Shown piece after piece: positions 24,174 through 32,589 of a stretch of DNA of 64,000 bases (its first letter is position 1; each line of letters begins with the position of its first letter). Both the position numbers and the translations under genes were made by a program. Under the pieces are notes generated by a model. The model did not search any database. It was given only the letters and a program-made list of their open reading frames with translations, and was not told the DNA's origin. Source of the DNA: Streptomyces tendae (lineage in GTDB: Bacteria; Actinomycetota; Actinomycetes; Streptomycetales; Streptomycetaceae); the NCBI RefSeq assembly GCF_014650435.1, contig NZ_BMUY01000008.1, forward strand, positions 8,285 to 72,284. The letters are read 5' to 3'.

Positions 24174-24868
24174 CCGAACCGGCAGCCGGCGGGCCCGCCC
24201 CCGTACGCATCCTGGTCTGCGACGACCACGTCGTCGTACGCGCCGGGCTGCTCGCCCTGCTCGACAGCGCCCCCGGCATCGAGGTGGTCGGCGAGGCGGG
24301 CACCGGCGAGGAGGCGCTCGCGCTCGCCGCACGGCTGGCCCCGGACGTCGTACTGATGGACCTTCAGCTCGGCGCGGGCATCGACGGCGTGGAGACCACC
24401 CGCCGCCTCACCACGGGCGCTCCCATCACGGGCACCGCCACCACGGGCGCCCCCACCACGGGCACCGGCCGCGCGCCGCACGTCCTCGTCCTGACCACGT
24501 ACGACACCGACGCCGACATCACCCGCGCCATCGAGGCGGGCGCCACCGGCTACCTGCTGAAGGCCGAACGCCCCGAGGAACTGTTCGCCGCCATCCACGC
24601 CGCCGCCCAGGGCCGTACGGCGCTGTCCGGGCCGGTCGCCGGCCGGGTCATGGCCAACCTGCGCAAGCCGCGCCCCGCCCTCACCGACCGCGAGCGCGAC
24701 ATCCTGGCCCAGCTCGCCACCGGCCTCGGCAACCGGGAGATCGCCCGCGCCCTGTTCATCAGCGAGGCCACGGTGAAGACGCATCTGCGCCGCATCTACG
24801 ACAAGCTCGGCGTCGACACCCGCGCGGGCGCGGTCGCGGTGGCGAAGGAACAGCGCCTGCTGCCGTGA
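24170..24868 (+). CDS. senR: response regulator SenR (NarL/LuxR type)
   Basis: This protein has 232 residues. The receiver has the acidic pair CDDH (18-19), phospho-acceptor VVLMDLQL (Asp about 64), and LTTYDTD and GYLLKAERPEE for the conserved Thr/Lys. The C-terminal LuxR HTH is LTDRERDILAQLATGLGNRE with EATVKTHLRRIYDKL. Between helix 3 and strand 4 there is an extra Thr/Gly/Ala-rich loop of about 20 residues, from a 30-bp tandem duplication (24410-24439 and 24440-24469). It is coupled to senS by a four-base overlap and ends at a strong terminator. Confidence 0.92.
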   Translation: MTEPAAGGPAPVRILVCDDHVVVRAGLLALLDSAPGIEVVGEAGTGEEALALAARLAPDVVLMDLQLGAGIDGVETTRRLTTGAPITGTATTGAPTTGTGRAPHVLVLTTYDTDADITRAIEAGATGYLLKAERPEELFAAIHAAAQGRTALSGPVAGRVMANLRKPRPALTDRERDILAQLATGLGNREIARALFISEATVKTHLRRIYDKLGVDTRAGAVAVAKEQRLLP

Positions 24869-24873
24869 GGGAA

Positions 24874-24917
24874 CGCACGCAGGCCCCCCGGCCGGACGTC
24901 CGGGGGGCCTGCGTGCG
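24874..24917. terminator. strong bidirectional terminator between senR and terD
   Basis: An 18-bp perfect stem (24874-24891 with 24900-24917) closes on an 8-base loop. It lies six bases after the senR stop and 20 bases before the end of the convergent terD gene. Confidence 0.85.
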
Positions 24918-24937
24918 AATGGAACGGGCGGTGAACG

Positions 24938-25513
24938 TCAGACGTTCACGCCGAAGTCCTGGGCGATGCCGACCAGGCCCGAGGCGTAGCCCTGGCCGAC
25001 GGCGCGGAACTTCCACTCGGCGCCGTTGCGGTACAGCTCGCCGAAGACCATGGCGGTCTCGGTGGCCGCGTCCTCGGACAGGTCGTAGCGGGCGATCTCG
25101 GCGCCGCCGGCCTGGTTGAGGATGCGGATGTAGGCGTTGCGCACCTGGCCGAAGTTCTGCGAGCGGTTCTCCGCGTCGTAGATCGAGACCGGGAAGACGA
25201 TCTTCTCGATGTCGGCCGGCAGACCCGCCAGGTTGACGTTGATCGCCTCGTCGTCGCCGGCACCCTCACCCGTGCGGTTGTCACCGGTGTGGACGATCGT
25301 GTTGTCCGGCGTCTGCTTGTTGTTGAAGAAGACGAAGTGGGCGTCGGAGTAGACCTTGCCCTGCGTGTTGACCGCGATCGCCGAGGCGTCGAGGTCGAAG
25401 TCGGTGCCGGTGGTGGTGCGGACGTCCCAGCCGAGCCCCACGGTGACTTCGGTCAGGCCCGGAGCCTCCTTGGTGAGCGAGACGTTGCCACCCTTGGACA
25501 GGCTTACAGCCAT
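24938..25513 (-). CDS. TerD-family tellurium resistance/stress protein
   Basis: This 191-residue TerD protein begins MAVSLSKGGNVSLTKEAPGL. Calcium-binding motifs DFDLDASA and TGDNRTGEGAGDDE are intact, as are VFPVSIYDAE and the C-terminal GYASGLVGIAQDFGV. Family members bind calcium and are linked to tellurite, phage and cell-surface stress; in Streptomyces they occur in several paralogues and affect development. It is probably cytoplasmic or membrane-peripheral. The start is ATG 25513. It stands alone and converges with senR. Confidence 0.9.
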   Translation of the reverse strand: MAVSLSKGGNVSLTKEAPGLTEVTVGLGWDVRTTTGTDFDLDASAIAVNTQGKVYSDAHFVFFNNKQTPDNTIVHTGDNRTGEGAGDDEAINVNLAGLPADIEKIVFPVSIYDAENRSQNFGQVRNAYIRILNQAGGAEIARYDLSEDAATETAMVFGELYRNGAEWKFRAVGQGYASGLVGIAQDFGVNV

Positions 25514-25670
25514 TGTTGGGAGTCCCTTCCCTCGTTTACGTACGGCAAGAAAGCTACAGCTACCACCATGAACGTCGAGAGGGGTCCACAAGGTTCCGCC
25601 TCTCTTTACTTTCTTTACCAAGAGCGGGATCAGGATATTCGAGTGACGCGGGCCGCCCGCGGACGGGAAC

Positions 25671-26108
25671 ATGGAGGGCATGTCCGGTCCCCATGTCATC
25701 CGCGGCTCCGTCTCCCTGCCCGAGGCCGAGCTGGTCTGGCGTTTCTCGCGTTCCTCGGGGCCCGGCGGACAGCACGTCAACACCACGGACACGGCGGTGG
25801 AGCTGCGCTTCGACCTGGCGCGCACCGAGGCCCTGCCCGAGGTGTGGAAGCAGCGGGCGCTCCAGCGACTGGCCGGGCGCCTGTCCGACGGCGTGGTCAC
25901 CGTCCGCGCCTCCGAGCACCGCTCCCAGTGGCGCAACCGCGAGACCGCCGCCGTACGCCTGGCCGCCCTCCTCGCCGAGGCCACCGCACCCCCGCCCAGG
26001 CCCCGCAGGCCGACCCGCATACCGCGCGGCATCAACGAACGCCGGCTGCGGGAGAAGAAGCAGCGCTCGCAGACCAAGCGGGGGCGCTCCGCGCGCGGCT
26101 GGGACTGA
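25671..26108 (+). CDS. arfB: peptidyl-tRNA hydrolase ArfB-like (GGQ release factor)
   Basis: This 145-residue protein has the class I release-factor catalytic motif SSGPGGQHVNTTDT (GGQ at 32-34) and no stop-codon recognition domain. It ends with a basic tail (INERRLREKKQRSQTKRGR), as in ArfB/YaeJ, which inserts into the mRNA channel of stalled ribosomes and releases the nascent chain. The likely role is ribosome rescue as a backup to tmRNA. The start is ATG 25671 or ATG 25680. Upstream is divergent from terD; downstream it converges with the GNAT gene after seven bases. Confidence 0.88.
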   Translation: MEGMSGPHVIRGSVSLPEAELVWRFSRSSGPGGQHVNTTDTAVELRFDLARTEALPEVWKQRALQRLAGRLSDGVVTVRASEHRSQWRNRETAAVRLAALLAEATAPPPRPRRPTRIPRGINERRLREKKQRSQTKRGRSARGWD

Positions 26109-26115
26109 CCGGGCG

Positions 26116-26592
26116 TCAGTGCCGGTCCAGCTCCAGCACGCCGACCGTCTCCTCCTCGGCCTTCTCCCCGTTGGGACGGAAGCCGAGGCCCAGGTAGAAG
26201 TTCTCCGGACCGTGCTCGCCGGGATGCCAGGTCACGAAGCACTCCGTGCCGCCCCGGCGCCGGATCTCGGCGGCCACCGACTCCACCGCGAAGCGGCCGT
26301 GTCCCCGGCCCTGCTCCCCGGCGGCGATGTTCAGGCGCCACAGGCCGGAGCGCAGCGCGCTGCCGTCGTCGTACCAGTCGACGCCGAAGAAGCCCATGAG
26401 GAAGCCGACGGGGCGGTCGCCGTCGAGGATCAGGCGCGGCCATGCCTTCTCACCGTGGACGTATGCCTCGGCCAGGGACTTCACGACCGGGTCGACGGCG
26501 AACTCCTGCTCGGGGCGCACCCGTATGGCGAGGGCGGCCTCGAGGTTCGCGGAAGTGATCGGCTCCAGTCGGAGCCCGGTGCTGGTCGTCAT
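26116..26592 (-). CDS. GNAT-family N-acetyltransferase
   Basis: This 158-residue single GNAT domain has a beta-4/acetyl-CoA segment GLWRLNIAAGEQGRGHGRFA (Q/RxxGxG/A type) and HPGEHGPENFYLGLGFRPNG at the C-terminal beta-bulge. It resembles the diamine/spermidine acetyltransferase-like group, but the substrate cannot be assigned. The ATG at 26592 is the clear start. It shares no obvious operon and is probably a housekeeping or detoxification enzyme. Confidence 0.85.
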   Translation of the reverse strand: MTTSTGLRLEPITSANLEAALAIRVRPEQEFAVDPVVKSLAEAYVHGEKAWPRLILDGDRPVGFLMGFFGVDWYDDGSALRSGLWRLNIAAGEQGRGHGRFAVESVAAEIRRRGGTECFVTWHPGEHGPENFYLGLGFRPNGEKAEEETVGVLELDRH

Positions 26593-26641
26593 GCGCGCAC
26601 CCTAGGCAGGGCGCGAGGTCACGAGCGAGTGGATTCCCCGC

Positions 26642-27250
26642 TCAGCCGAGCTGCCGGTACCGCCCACGGAAGTAGGCCAGCGGGCCCCCGTCCGCGCTCG
26701 GCAGCGCGGCCGTCAGGACCCTGCCGATCACCAGGGTGTGGTCGCCGGCCGGCACCCGGCGCTCGGTGCGGCACTCCAGGGTGGCCAGGGCGCCGCCCGC
26801 CAGGGGCGCCCCGGTCGCCTCGCCCCGCACGTACGGGATGTCCGCGAACAGGAGGCGGTCGCTGACCCGGCCCTTCATCGCGAAGCGGCCCGCGATGTGC
26901 CGCTGGCTCTCGGCGAGGACGGAGACCGCCCACAGCGGCTGCTCGTCCAGCAGGTCGTCCATGCGGGAGCCCTCGCGCAGGCTGACCAGGACCAGGGGCG
27001 GGTCCAGGGACACCGACATGAAGGCGGTGGCCGTCATCCCGACGTCCTCGCCGCGCGGCGCCAGCGGGTCGTCGGGGTCCAGCGGCGGCTCCTGCGCGGT
27101 CACCAGGACCACGCCCGAGGCCAGCCGGGACATGGCGGCACGGAACTCCTCGTTGCTCACCCCCTCAGCATGCCCGGAGGCGGGCGAGGTCAAGGGGGAC
27201 GCGGGGGTCGCTGGAGACCCGGGATACGTGAGAGGCGGAGTGTTCGGCAC
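26642..27250 (-). CDS. flavin reductase domain protein (FMN-binding)
   Basis: This protein of up to 202 residues carries the flavin_Reduct fold: FRAAMSRLASGVVLVTAQ, GMTATAFMSVSLDPPLVLVS, VSVLAESQRHIAGRFAMKGR, and GDHTLVIGRVLTA. Such proteins supply reduced flavin to two-component monooxygenases or reduce flavins directly. No partner oxygenase is adjacent. Conservation begins at SNEEFRAAMS, so the true start may be GTG 27160 rather than GTG 27250; the extra N-terminal residues are Pro/Ser/Thr-rich. Confidence 0.82.
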   Translation of the reverse strand: MPNTPPLTYPGSPATPASPLTSPASGHAEGVSNEEFRAAMSRLASGVVLVTAQEPPLDPDDPLAPRGEDVGMTATAFMSVSLDPPLVLVSLREGSRMDDLLDEQPLWAVSVLAESQRHIAGRFAMKGRVSDRLLFADIPYVRGEATGAPLAGGALATLECRTERRVPAGDHTLVIGRVLTAALPSADGGPLAYFRGRYRQLG

Positions 27251-27573
27251 CCCGTCACGCTAATCTCCGGTGCGTGCGCGGGGCATCGGACCCCGGTCCC
27301 AATCGGGACCTAGGACCACGGAAGGAGACGTGCGCATTCCTACGAACTTTGCGATCGGTAAACGCACAGGGAACCCGCAGAGAAACCCAGAAACTCCACT
27401 CAATTGTTCATGTTTTGCTGTGACTTGAGTCACAAGGAGCGGTAATTGTTGACCCTGTGTACCGAGTGCGGAGCGCACTGTGATTCAGTGGCGGGGAACC
27501 TGCAAGGGCACCATCAGTAAAGGCGCCGAAGAGAACCCTTGATTCACTGCGAGGTCTCGGGGGGAGGGCGAGC
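27251..27573 (+). promoter_or_regulatory. cdgB upstream region with BldD-like palindrome
   Basis: This gap of about 320 bases contains a TAATCT -10-like element (27261-27266), a GGTCCC-AATC-GGGACC hairpin (27295-27310) and a short ORF at 27330-27428. It also has the perfect palindrome GTGACT-TG-AGTCAC (27420-27433), which fits the BldD operator style. It is less GC-rich than the surrounding genes. Confidence 0.6.
27330..27428 (+). CDS. possible 32-residue leader ORF ahead of cdgB
   Basis: A GTG follows GGAAGGAGAC, a good ribosome site, and opens a 32-codon frame (VRIPTNFAIGKRTGN ...) ending at the TGA inside the BldD-like palindrome. Its codons are not GC-rich in third position, unlike neighbouring genes, so it may be a regulatory leader or chance. 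I do not recognise it. Confidence 0.3.
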   Translation: MRIPTNFAIGKRTGNPQRNPETPLNCSCFAVT

Positions 27574-29238
27574 ATGGAGACCGACTCGGAGCCCTATGTC
27601 CGCCTGGCGTCCCTGCGTCAGCTGCACCAGGCCATGGCCGACATGAACAAGGCCCGCAGCCTGGCCGACACCCTGCAGGCCGTCGCCGACGGCGTCGTCC
27701 AGGCCCTCAACTACGAGCTGGCGTGCGTCAACCTGGTCGGTCCCGACGGCGACCTCGTCGTCGCCGCCTTCGCCGGGAACTCGGCGGCCGAGGCGCTCAT
27801 CACCGGCCGCTCCGGCTCCCGCGAGTCCTGGGACCGGCGCCTGAACATGGGCGAGCAGTGGGGCGACCTGATCTTCATACCCCACACCGAGGGCTGGGTT
27901 CTCGACGACGACGACGTCCCGCAGTGGTACACCGACGGGCCCGCGCCCCGCTTCGAGGACGAGTGGCACCCCTCGGACCGGCTCTTCGCCCCGATGTACG
28001 CCCCCGGCCCGCAGGGCGGCGGCAACAGCGGCGAGCTGATCGGCGTCCTGTCCGTGGACCGGCCGCGCAACGGCCGCCGTCCCGGCGCCTGGGGCCGCGA
28101 GGCTTTGCAGATGTACGCGTTCCAGGCCGCCATCGCGATCAGCAACGCCCGGCTCCGCTCCAACATGCAGCGCGCCCTGGTCCGCCTGGAGCGCGACCAG
28201 CAGGCGCTCAGGGCCAGCGAGGAGAGCTTCCGGCAGGCCTTCGAGTACGCCCCCTCCGGCATGGCCATCGCCGAGATGGGCGGCGACCAGCACGGCCGCA
28301 TCCTGCGCACCAACGACGCACTGTGCCGGCTGCTGGGCCGCCGCGCCTCCTCGATGCGCCGCTACGCCTTCTCCGACCTCGTGCACCCCGAGGACATCGG
28401 CACCCTGCTGCGCACCTCCGCCGAGGGTGGCCGGGCCGAGCTGCGCCTGGGCCGCCGCGACGGCACCTACGTCTGGGTCTCGCTGCGCAACAGCGTCGTC
28501 GCCGACGCCGCCGACGGACCGCGCTTCCTGCTCACCCACGTCGAGGACATAGAGGAGCGCAAGCGCCGCGAGCTCCAGCTCGCCCACCGGGCCTCCCACG
28601 ACTCCCTCACCGGCCTGCCGAACAGCGCCGAGCTGCGCTCCCGGCTCGCCGCCCGGCTGTGCCAGCGCCCGCAGTCCCCGCACGCGGCCGTGGCCGACGC
28701 CATGGACGCCGCCTACGGGCACTCCGCCGTGTTCGACTCCGGTGGCCACACCTTCGACTTCTCCGCCGCCGCCGAGCCCTACGGCGCCTTCGACCACCAC
28801 GTGCACGCCGTGGCCCCCGAGGACGGGCGCGACGACGGCACCAAGGGACTCGCGGTCCTCTTCTGCGACCTGGACGGCTTCAAGTCGATCAACGACCGGT
28901 TCGGGCACAACGCGGGCGACGCCGTCCTCATCGAGGTCGCCCGGCGGCTCAGCGGCGGCGTCCGCGACGGCGACACCGTGGCCCGGCTCGGCGGCGACGA
29001 GTTCGTGATCCTCGCCAACGGGCTCGGCCGGGCCGACGCCCAGGACCTCGCCGTACGGCTGCGGGGCGAGATCATCCAGCCGATCCGGGCCGAGGGCCGG
29101 GCCGTCCGGGTGGGCGCCAGCTTCGGCATCGGCTGGGCCCACTGCGGCATGACGGCGGACGAGGTGTTGAAGTCGGCTGACGAACGGATGTACGTCGAGA
29201 AACGATCTCGTCCCAAACAGCACCGCCGCGCCGGATGA
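27574..29238 (+). CDS. cdgB: diguanylate cyclase CdgB (GAF-PAS-GGDEF)
   Basis: This protein has 554 residues. A GAF domain spans about 10-195, with a PAS/PAC module at about 215-345 (SFRQAFEYAPSGMAIAEM ... THVEDIEERKRRE). A GGDEF domain comes after residue 350. The active-site signature RLGGDEF (about 471-477) is intact, with the allosteric I-site RDGD five residues before GGDEF. The enzyme should make c-di-GMP from two GTP and be product-inhibited. It has no membrane segment. A GGGGGGAGGG site precedes the ATG. It matches my recollection of CdgB (SCO4281), a BldD target affecting development, and a BldD-like palindrome lies upstream. The linker between the conserved start of GGDEF and its core is unusually long, with a His/Asp-rich stretch. 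Confidence 0.9.
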   Translation: METDSEPYVRLASLRQLHQAMADMNKARSLADTLQAVADGVVQALNYELACVNLVGPDGDLVVAAFAGNSAAEALITGRSGSRESWDRRLNMGEQWGDLIFIPHTEGWVLDDDDVPQWYTDGPAPRFEDEWHPSDRLFAPMYAPGPQGGGNSGELIGVLSVDRPRNGRRPGAWGREALQMYAFQAAIAISNARLRSNMQRALVRLERDQQALRASEESFRQAFEYAPSGMAIAEMGGDQHGRILRTNDALCRLLGRRASSMRRYAFSDLVHPEDIGTLLRTSAEGGRAELRLGRRDGTYVWVSLRNSVVADAADGPRFLLTHVEDIEERKRRELQLAHRASHDSLTGLPNSAELRSRLAARLCQRPQSPHAAVADAMDAAYGHSAVFDSGGHTFDFSAAAEPYGAFDHHVHAVAPEDGRDDGTKGLAVLFCDLDGFKSINDRFGHNAGDAVLIEVARRLSGGVRDGDTVARLGGDEFVILANGLGRADAQDLAVRLRGEIIQPIRAEGRAVRVGASFGIGWAHCGMTADEVLKSADERMYVEKRSRPKQHRRAG

Positions 29239-29357
29239 TCAGCAGGTCAGCGCGCTGATGCGGTCCGAGTCACCCTTTTGGGTCAGCCGGAGCGGGTAGG
29301 CTCGCCATCTCACACCCGTACCGCAGCACGCACCGCATCTGGTTAGGAGACCTAGGG

Positions 29358-30332
29358 ATGACGCCCGGCAACAACGGCGCGAGCACGCCCGAGGACGACG
29401 ACCCCTTCGGCTACCTCTACGCCGACGGGCAGGCCAACGGGGCCCAGCCGCCGTCCGGTGGCTACGGCTACCCGAACTCGGTCAACCGGGTGCGACCCGT
29501 AGGCACACGGCAGTACGGCGCACCCCAGGGCCCGGGCGCGCAGACCGCCGCCTACGGCCAGGCCGCCCCGCCCCAGCAGGGTGCCTACGGCCAGCCGCAG
29601 GGCGCGTACGGACAGCCGAACGCGCACTACGCCGCGCCGGAGACCTTCCCCGGCGGGGGCGGCCCCGGGGGCCCGCAGCAGCCGTCGGGACACGGCGGGG
29701 GCGGCGGACGCCGCGGCCCGAACACCAAGGGCCTGCTGATCGGCGCGGTGGCGGTCGTCGCCGCGGTGGTCATCGGCATCGCCGTGGCCATGACGAGCAG
29801 CGGCTCCGACGACGACAAGGGCGGCACCGAGGCGGGCGGCGACCCGACCCCGACCCAGTCCCAGAGCTCCGAGCCCAGCCCGTCCGCGAGCGACGGCGCC
29901 GAGGAGGAGGCCGAGCTGCCCGCGACCGACGCGAAGGCGCTGCGGCTGTCACCGGGCATGGGGACCGCCTCCGACTTCGAGGGCGCGGAGTCCGACGGCG
30001 GCGTTTACGTCACGGGCTTCAACCAGGTCGGCGCGAAGGTCACCTGGACCGTGAACGGCATCGAGAAGGCCGGCGGCTACCGGCTGAACGTGCGCTACGG
30101 CATCCCGGGCAAGAACGCCGACGCCACCCTGGTCATCAACGGCAAGGCATCCTCCCGCCCGCTGAACATGAAGAACTTCGGCGGCACGCCCGAGGGCGAC
30201 TGGGAAAAGGGCTGGCAGACCACCTGGGCCAACGTGAACCTGACCAAGGGCACCAACACCATCGAGCTGGCGTGCAACGAGGGCAACAAGTGCGACTTCG
30301 TCCTCGACAAGCTCTCGCTCCAGTCCGACTGA
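29358..30332 (+). CDS. membrane protein with extracellular CBM6/35-like domain
   Basis: This protein has 324 residues. The N-terminal 125 residues are a cytoplasmic Gly/Gln/Tyr/Pro-rich region with GAYGQPQ-type repeats. A single membrane helix (LLIGAVAVVAAVVIGIAVAM, about 126-145) is followed by a Ser/Pro/Glu-rich linker. A C-terminal domain of about 130 residues (EGAESDGGVYVTGFNQVGAK, GGYRLNVRYGIPG, DATLVINGKA, GTNTIELACNEG) matches carbohydrate-binding module family 6/35. It should display a sugar-binding domain outside the cell. An AGGAGACC site precedes the ATG, and a bidirectional terminator follows. Confidence 0.82.
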   Translation: MTPGNNGASTPEDDDPFGYLYADGQANGAQPPSGGYGYPNSVNRVRPVGTRQYGAPQGPGAQTAAYGQAAPPQQGAYGQPQGAYGQPNAHYAAPETFPGGGGPGGPQQPSGHGGGGGRRGPNTKGLLIGAVAVVAAVVIGIAVAMTSSGSDDDKGGTEAGGDPTPTQSQSSEPSPSASDGAEEEAELPATDAKALRLSPGMGTASDFEGAESDGGVYVTGFNQVGAKVTWTVNGIEKAGGYRLNVRYGIPGKNADATLVINGKASSRPLNMKNFGGTPEGDWEKGWQTTWANVNLTKGTNTIELACNEGNKCDFVLDKLSLQSD

Positions 30333-30338
30333 CCGGGC

Positions 30339-30361
30339 GGCCCGGGTGACGCACCCGGGCC
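30339..30361. terminator. bidirectional terminator
   Basis: A perfect 10-bp stem GGCCCGGGTG/CACCCGGGCC with a 3-base loop lies between the convergent CBM protein and PfkB kinase genes. Confidence 0.75.
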
Positions 30362-30366
30362 CGCAC

Positions 30367-31299
30367 TCAGGCCGCGCCCGCCTCCGCCGTCACCGCGACC
30401 CCGCGTCCGAGCAGTTCCTCGTACGCCGCCCGGTCGAACTCGCCGGCCACCGGCGCCAGCACCGTCGCCGCCGACAGGGCGACCGCGCGGGCCAGCCGGT
30501 CCGGCCACGGCAGGTGTTCCACCAGGCCGGAGAGCAGACCCGCCACCGCGGAGTCGCCCGCGCCCGTCGGGTTGCCGCGCACGTGGGCCGGCGGGGCGGC
30601 GCGCCAGCGGCCCTCCGGGGTCACCGCCAGCAGCCCCTCGGCGCCCAGTGAGGCGACCACCGAGCGGGCACCGCGGCGCCGGGCGGCCTGCGCGGCCCGC
30701 AGCGGCTCGTGCGAACCGGTCAGCTCGGCCAGCTCGTCGGCGTTCGGCTTGATCAGGTCCGGGCGGGCGGCAAGACCCCGCCGCAGCGGCTCCCCGCTGG
30801 TGTCGAGCAGCACCGGCACGCCCGCGGCCCGCGCGGCCCGCACCAGCCCGCCGTACGCGCCCACCGGGACGCCCGGCGGCAGGCTGCCGCACAGGGCCAC
30901 CGCGGCGGCACCGGTCAGCAGGTTCTCGTACGTCTCCTGGAAGGCGCTCCACTCGGCGGGCGCCACGGCCGGGCCCGGCTCGTTGAGCTGGGTGGTGTCG
31001 CCGGTGCGCTCGTCGACGACCGCGACGGTGCGCCGGGTCGCCCCCGCGACCGGGACCAGCGCGTCGGTCACCCCGCGCACGCCGGTCAGCCCCGCGCGCA
31101 CGACGCCCCCGGTCGTGCCGCCCGCGAAGCCGGTGACCGTCACCTCGTGCCCGAGGGCCGCCAGCACCCGGGCCACGTTCAGCCCTTTGCCGCCGGACCG
31201 TTCGGTCACCTCGGTCACCCGGTGGGAGGCATGCGGCCTCAGGCCCTGGACGCGGTAGGTGATGTCGAGCGCGGTGTTGAGAGTGACGGTGAGGATCAC
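30367..31299 (-). CDS. PfkB-family sugar kinase (phosphofructokinase/tagatose-6-P kinase type)
   Basis: This 310-residue kinase begins ILTVTLNTALDITYRVQGL, typical of 1-phosphofructokinase/LacC enzymes that act on phosphosugars. PfkB signature 1 is GGKGLNVARVLAALG and signature 2 is GNPTGAGDSAVAGLL, with the catalytic Asp in GAGD. It should phosphorylate a sugar phosphate with ATP in the cytoplasm. It lies downstream of nagK-nagA on the same strand (gap 144 bp), suggesting a link to amino-sugar use, though it may have its own promoter. The start is GTG 31299; the frame upstream is open but shows no conserved residues. Confidence 0.82.
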   Translation of the reverse strand: MILTVTLNTALDITYRVQGLRPHASHRVTEVTERSGGKGLNVARVLAALGHEVTVTGFAGGTTGGVVRAGLTGVRGVTDALVPVAGATRRTVAVVDERTGDTTQLNEPGPAVAPAEWSAFQETYENLLTGAAAVALCGSLPPGVPVGAYGGLVRAARAAGVPVLLDTSGEPLRRGLAARPDLIKPNADELAELTGSHEPLRAAQAARRRGARSVVASLGAEGLLAVTPEGRWRAAPPAHVRGNPTGAGDSAVAGLLSGLVEHLPWPDRLARAVALSAATVLAPVAGEFDRAAYEELLGRGVAVTAEAGAA

Positions 31300-31443
31300 C
31301 GTGCCGACCTCCCCCGATCGTGTGCGGCTGGGCGGGCCCGCGGAGCTGTGGCCCACGACACGATCATGCCAAACGGCGGGCGGTCGGCCCAGTCCCCGGG
31401 TCCGACCGGTGACGGCCGGCCCCGGAGCGGACTCGGGGACGGA

Positions 31444-32589
31444 TCAGCCCAGTTGGGGATCGACCACCCATTCGCCCCGGCGCATCACGCCCACCAGGTC
31501 GAAGGCGTCGTCCAGGACCACCAGGTCGGCGTCCTTCCCCGGTTCCAGGGAGCCGATCCGGTCGTCCAGGCCGAGCAGCCGCGCCGGGTTGGCGGAGATC
31601 GCGGCGACGACGTCCCCGACGGGCAGCCGGTCCACCGTCACCGCCCGCTTGAAGGCGCGGTCCAGGGTGAGCGTGGAGCCCGCGATCGAGCCGCCCTCCA
31701 CCAGCCGGGCCACGCCGTCGGTGACCTCGACGTCCATCGGGCCGAGCCGGTAGCGGCCGTCGCCGAAGCCGGCCGCGTCCATCGCGTCGGTGATGAAGGC
31801 GACCCGGGCGGCACCCGCGTGGTGGAAGGCCAGCTGGAGCGCGGCCGGATGCAGGTGCGTGCCGTCGTTGATCAGCTCGACGGTGATCCGCTCGTCCTCG
31901 AGGAGAGCCGTGATCGGACCCGGGGCGCGGTGACCGACCGGCGGCATCGCGTTGAAGAGGTGCGTGGCGACGGTGGCGCCCGCGTCGATGGCCTGCACGG
32001 TCTGCTCGTACGTCGCGTCGGTGTGCCCGACGGCCGCGATCACGCCGTGCTCGACCAGCAGCCGTACGGAGTCCAGGCCGCCCGGCAGCTCGGTCGCCAG
32101 CGTCATCATCTTCGCGTGCCCGTGCGCCGCGTCGACCAGCTTGCGCACCTCGGCCGGGTCCGGGTCGCGCAGCAGCTGCTCGTCGTGCGCGCCCTTGCGG
32201 CACGGCGAGATGAACGGCCCCTCGAAGTGGATGCCAACGATGTCGCCCTGCTGCGCCAGCTCGGCGAGCATCCCCGCGTGCCGGGCGAGGAAGTCCAGAT
32301 CGCCGGTGACGGCGGAGGCGACCGTCGTGGTGGTGCCGTGCCGGCGGTGGGTCTCGACGCCGACCAGGATCTCCTCGGCGGTGCCGCCGGCGAAGGAGGC
32401 TCCGCCGCCGCCGTGGTTGTGGATGTCGACGAAGCCGGGGACCACCCAGTGGCCCGACACGTCGACGGTCTCGGCCTGCGGGGGAGCCGTGTCCGCGATC
32501 CGCGTGCCGTCGACGATCACGCGGCCGTCGTCCACGGTCCCGGTGGGCAGTACCACCCGGGCACCGGCGAGAACCTTGCTTGGGGCCAT
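31444..32589 (-). CDS. nagA: N-acetylglucosamine-6-phosphate deacetylase NagA
   Basis: This 381-residue amidohydrolase has the metal ligands of the HxH motif VDIHNHGGGG (57-59), the glutamate in HFEGPFISPCRKGAHDE, metal His in VGHTDATYEQ and the catalytic Asp in FITDAMDAAGF. It converts GlcNAc-6-P to GlcN-6-P and acetate, the committed step of amino-sugar catabolism. The ATG (32589) overlaps the TGA of nagK by one base, so the genes form a nagK-nagA operon. Control is probably by DasR through sites at 33620-33649. The assignment matches SCO4284 by position in my memory. Confidence 0.93.
   Translation of the reverse strand: MAPSKVLAGARVVLPTGTVDDGRVIVDGTRIADTAPPQAETVDVSGHWVVPGFVDIHNHGGGGASFAGGTAEEILVGVETHRRHGTTTTVASAVTGDLDFLARHAGMLAELAQQGDIVGIHFEGPFISPCRKGAHDEQLLRDPDPAEVRKLVDAAHGHAKMMTLATELPGGLDSVRLLVEHGVIAAVGHTDATYEQTVQAIDAGATVATHLFNAMPPVGHRAPGPITALLEDERITVELINDGTHLHPAALQLAFHHAGAARVAFITDAMDAAGFGDGRYRLGPMDVEVTDGVARLVEGGSIAGSTLTLDRAFKRAVTVDRLPVGDVVAAISANPARLLGLDDRIGSLEPGKDADLVVLDDAFDLVGVMRRGEWVVDPQLG

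Noticed and set aside
29239..29357. Search for a riboswitch or small RNA between cdgB and the CBM protein
   Set aside because: Only a TAGGCT-like hexamer and the ribosome site were seen; nothing with conserved RNA structure.
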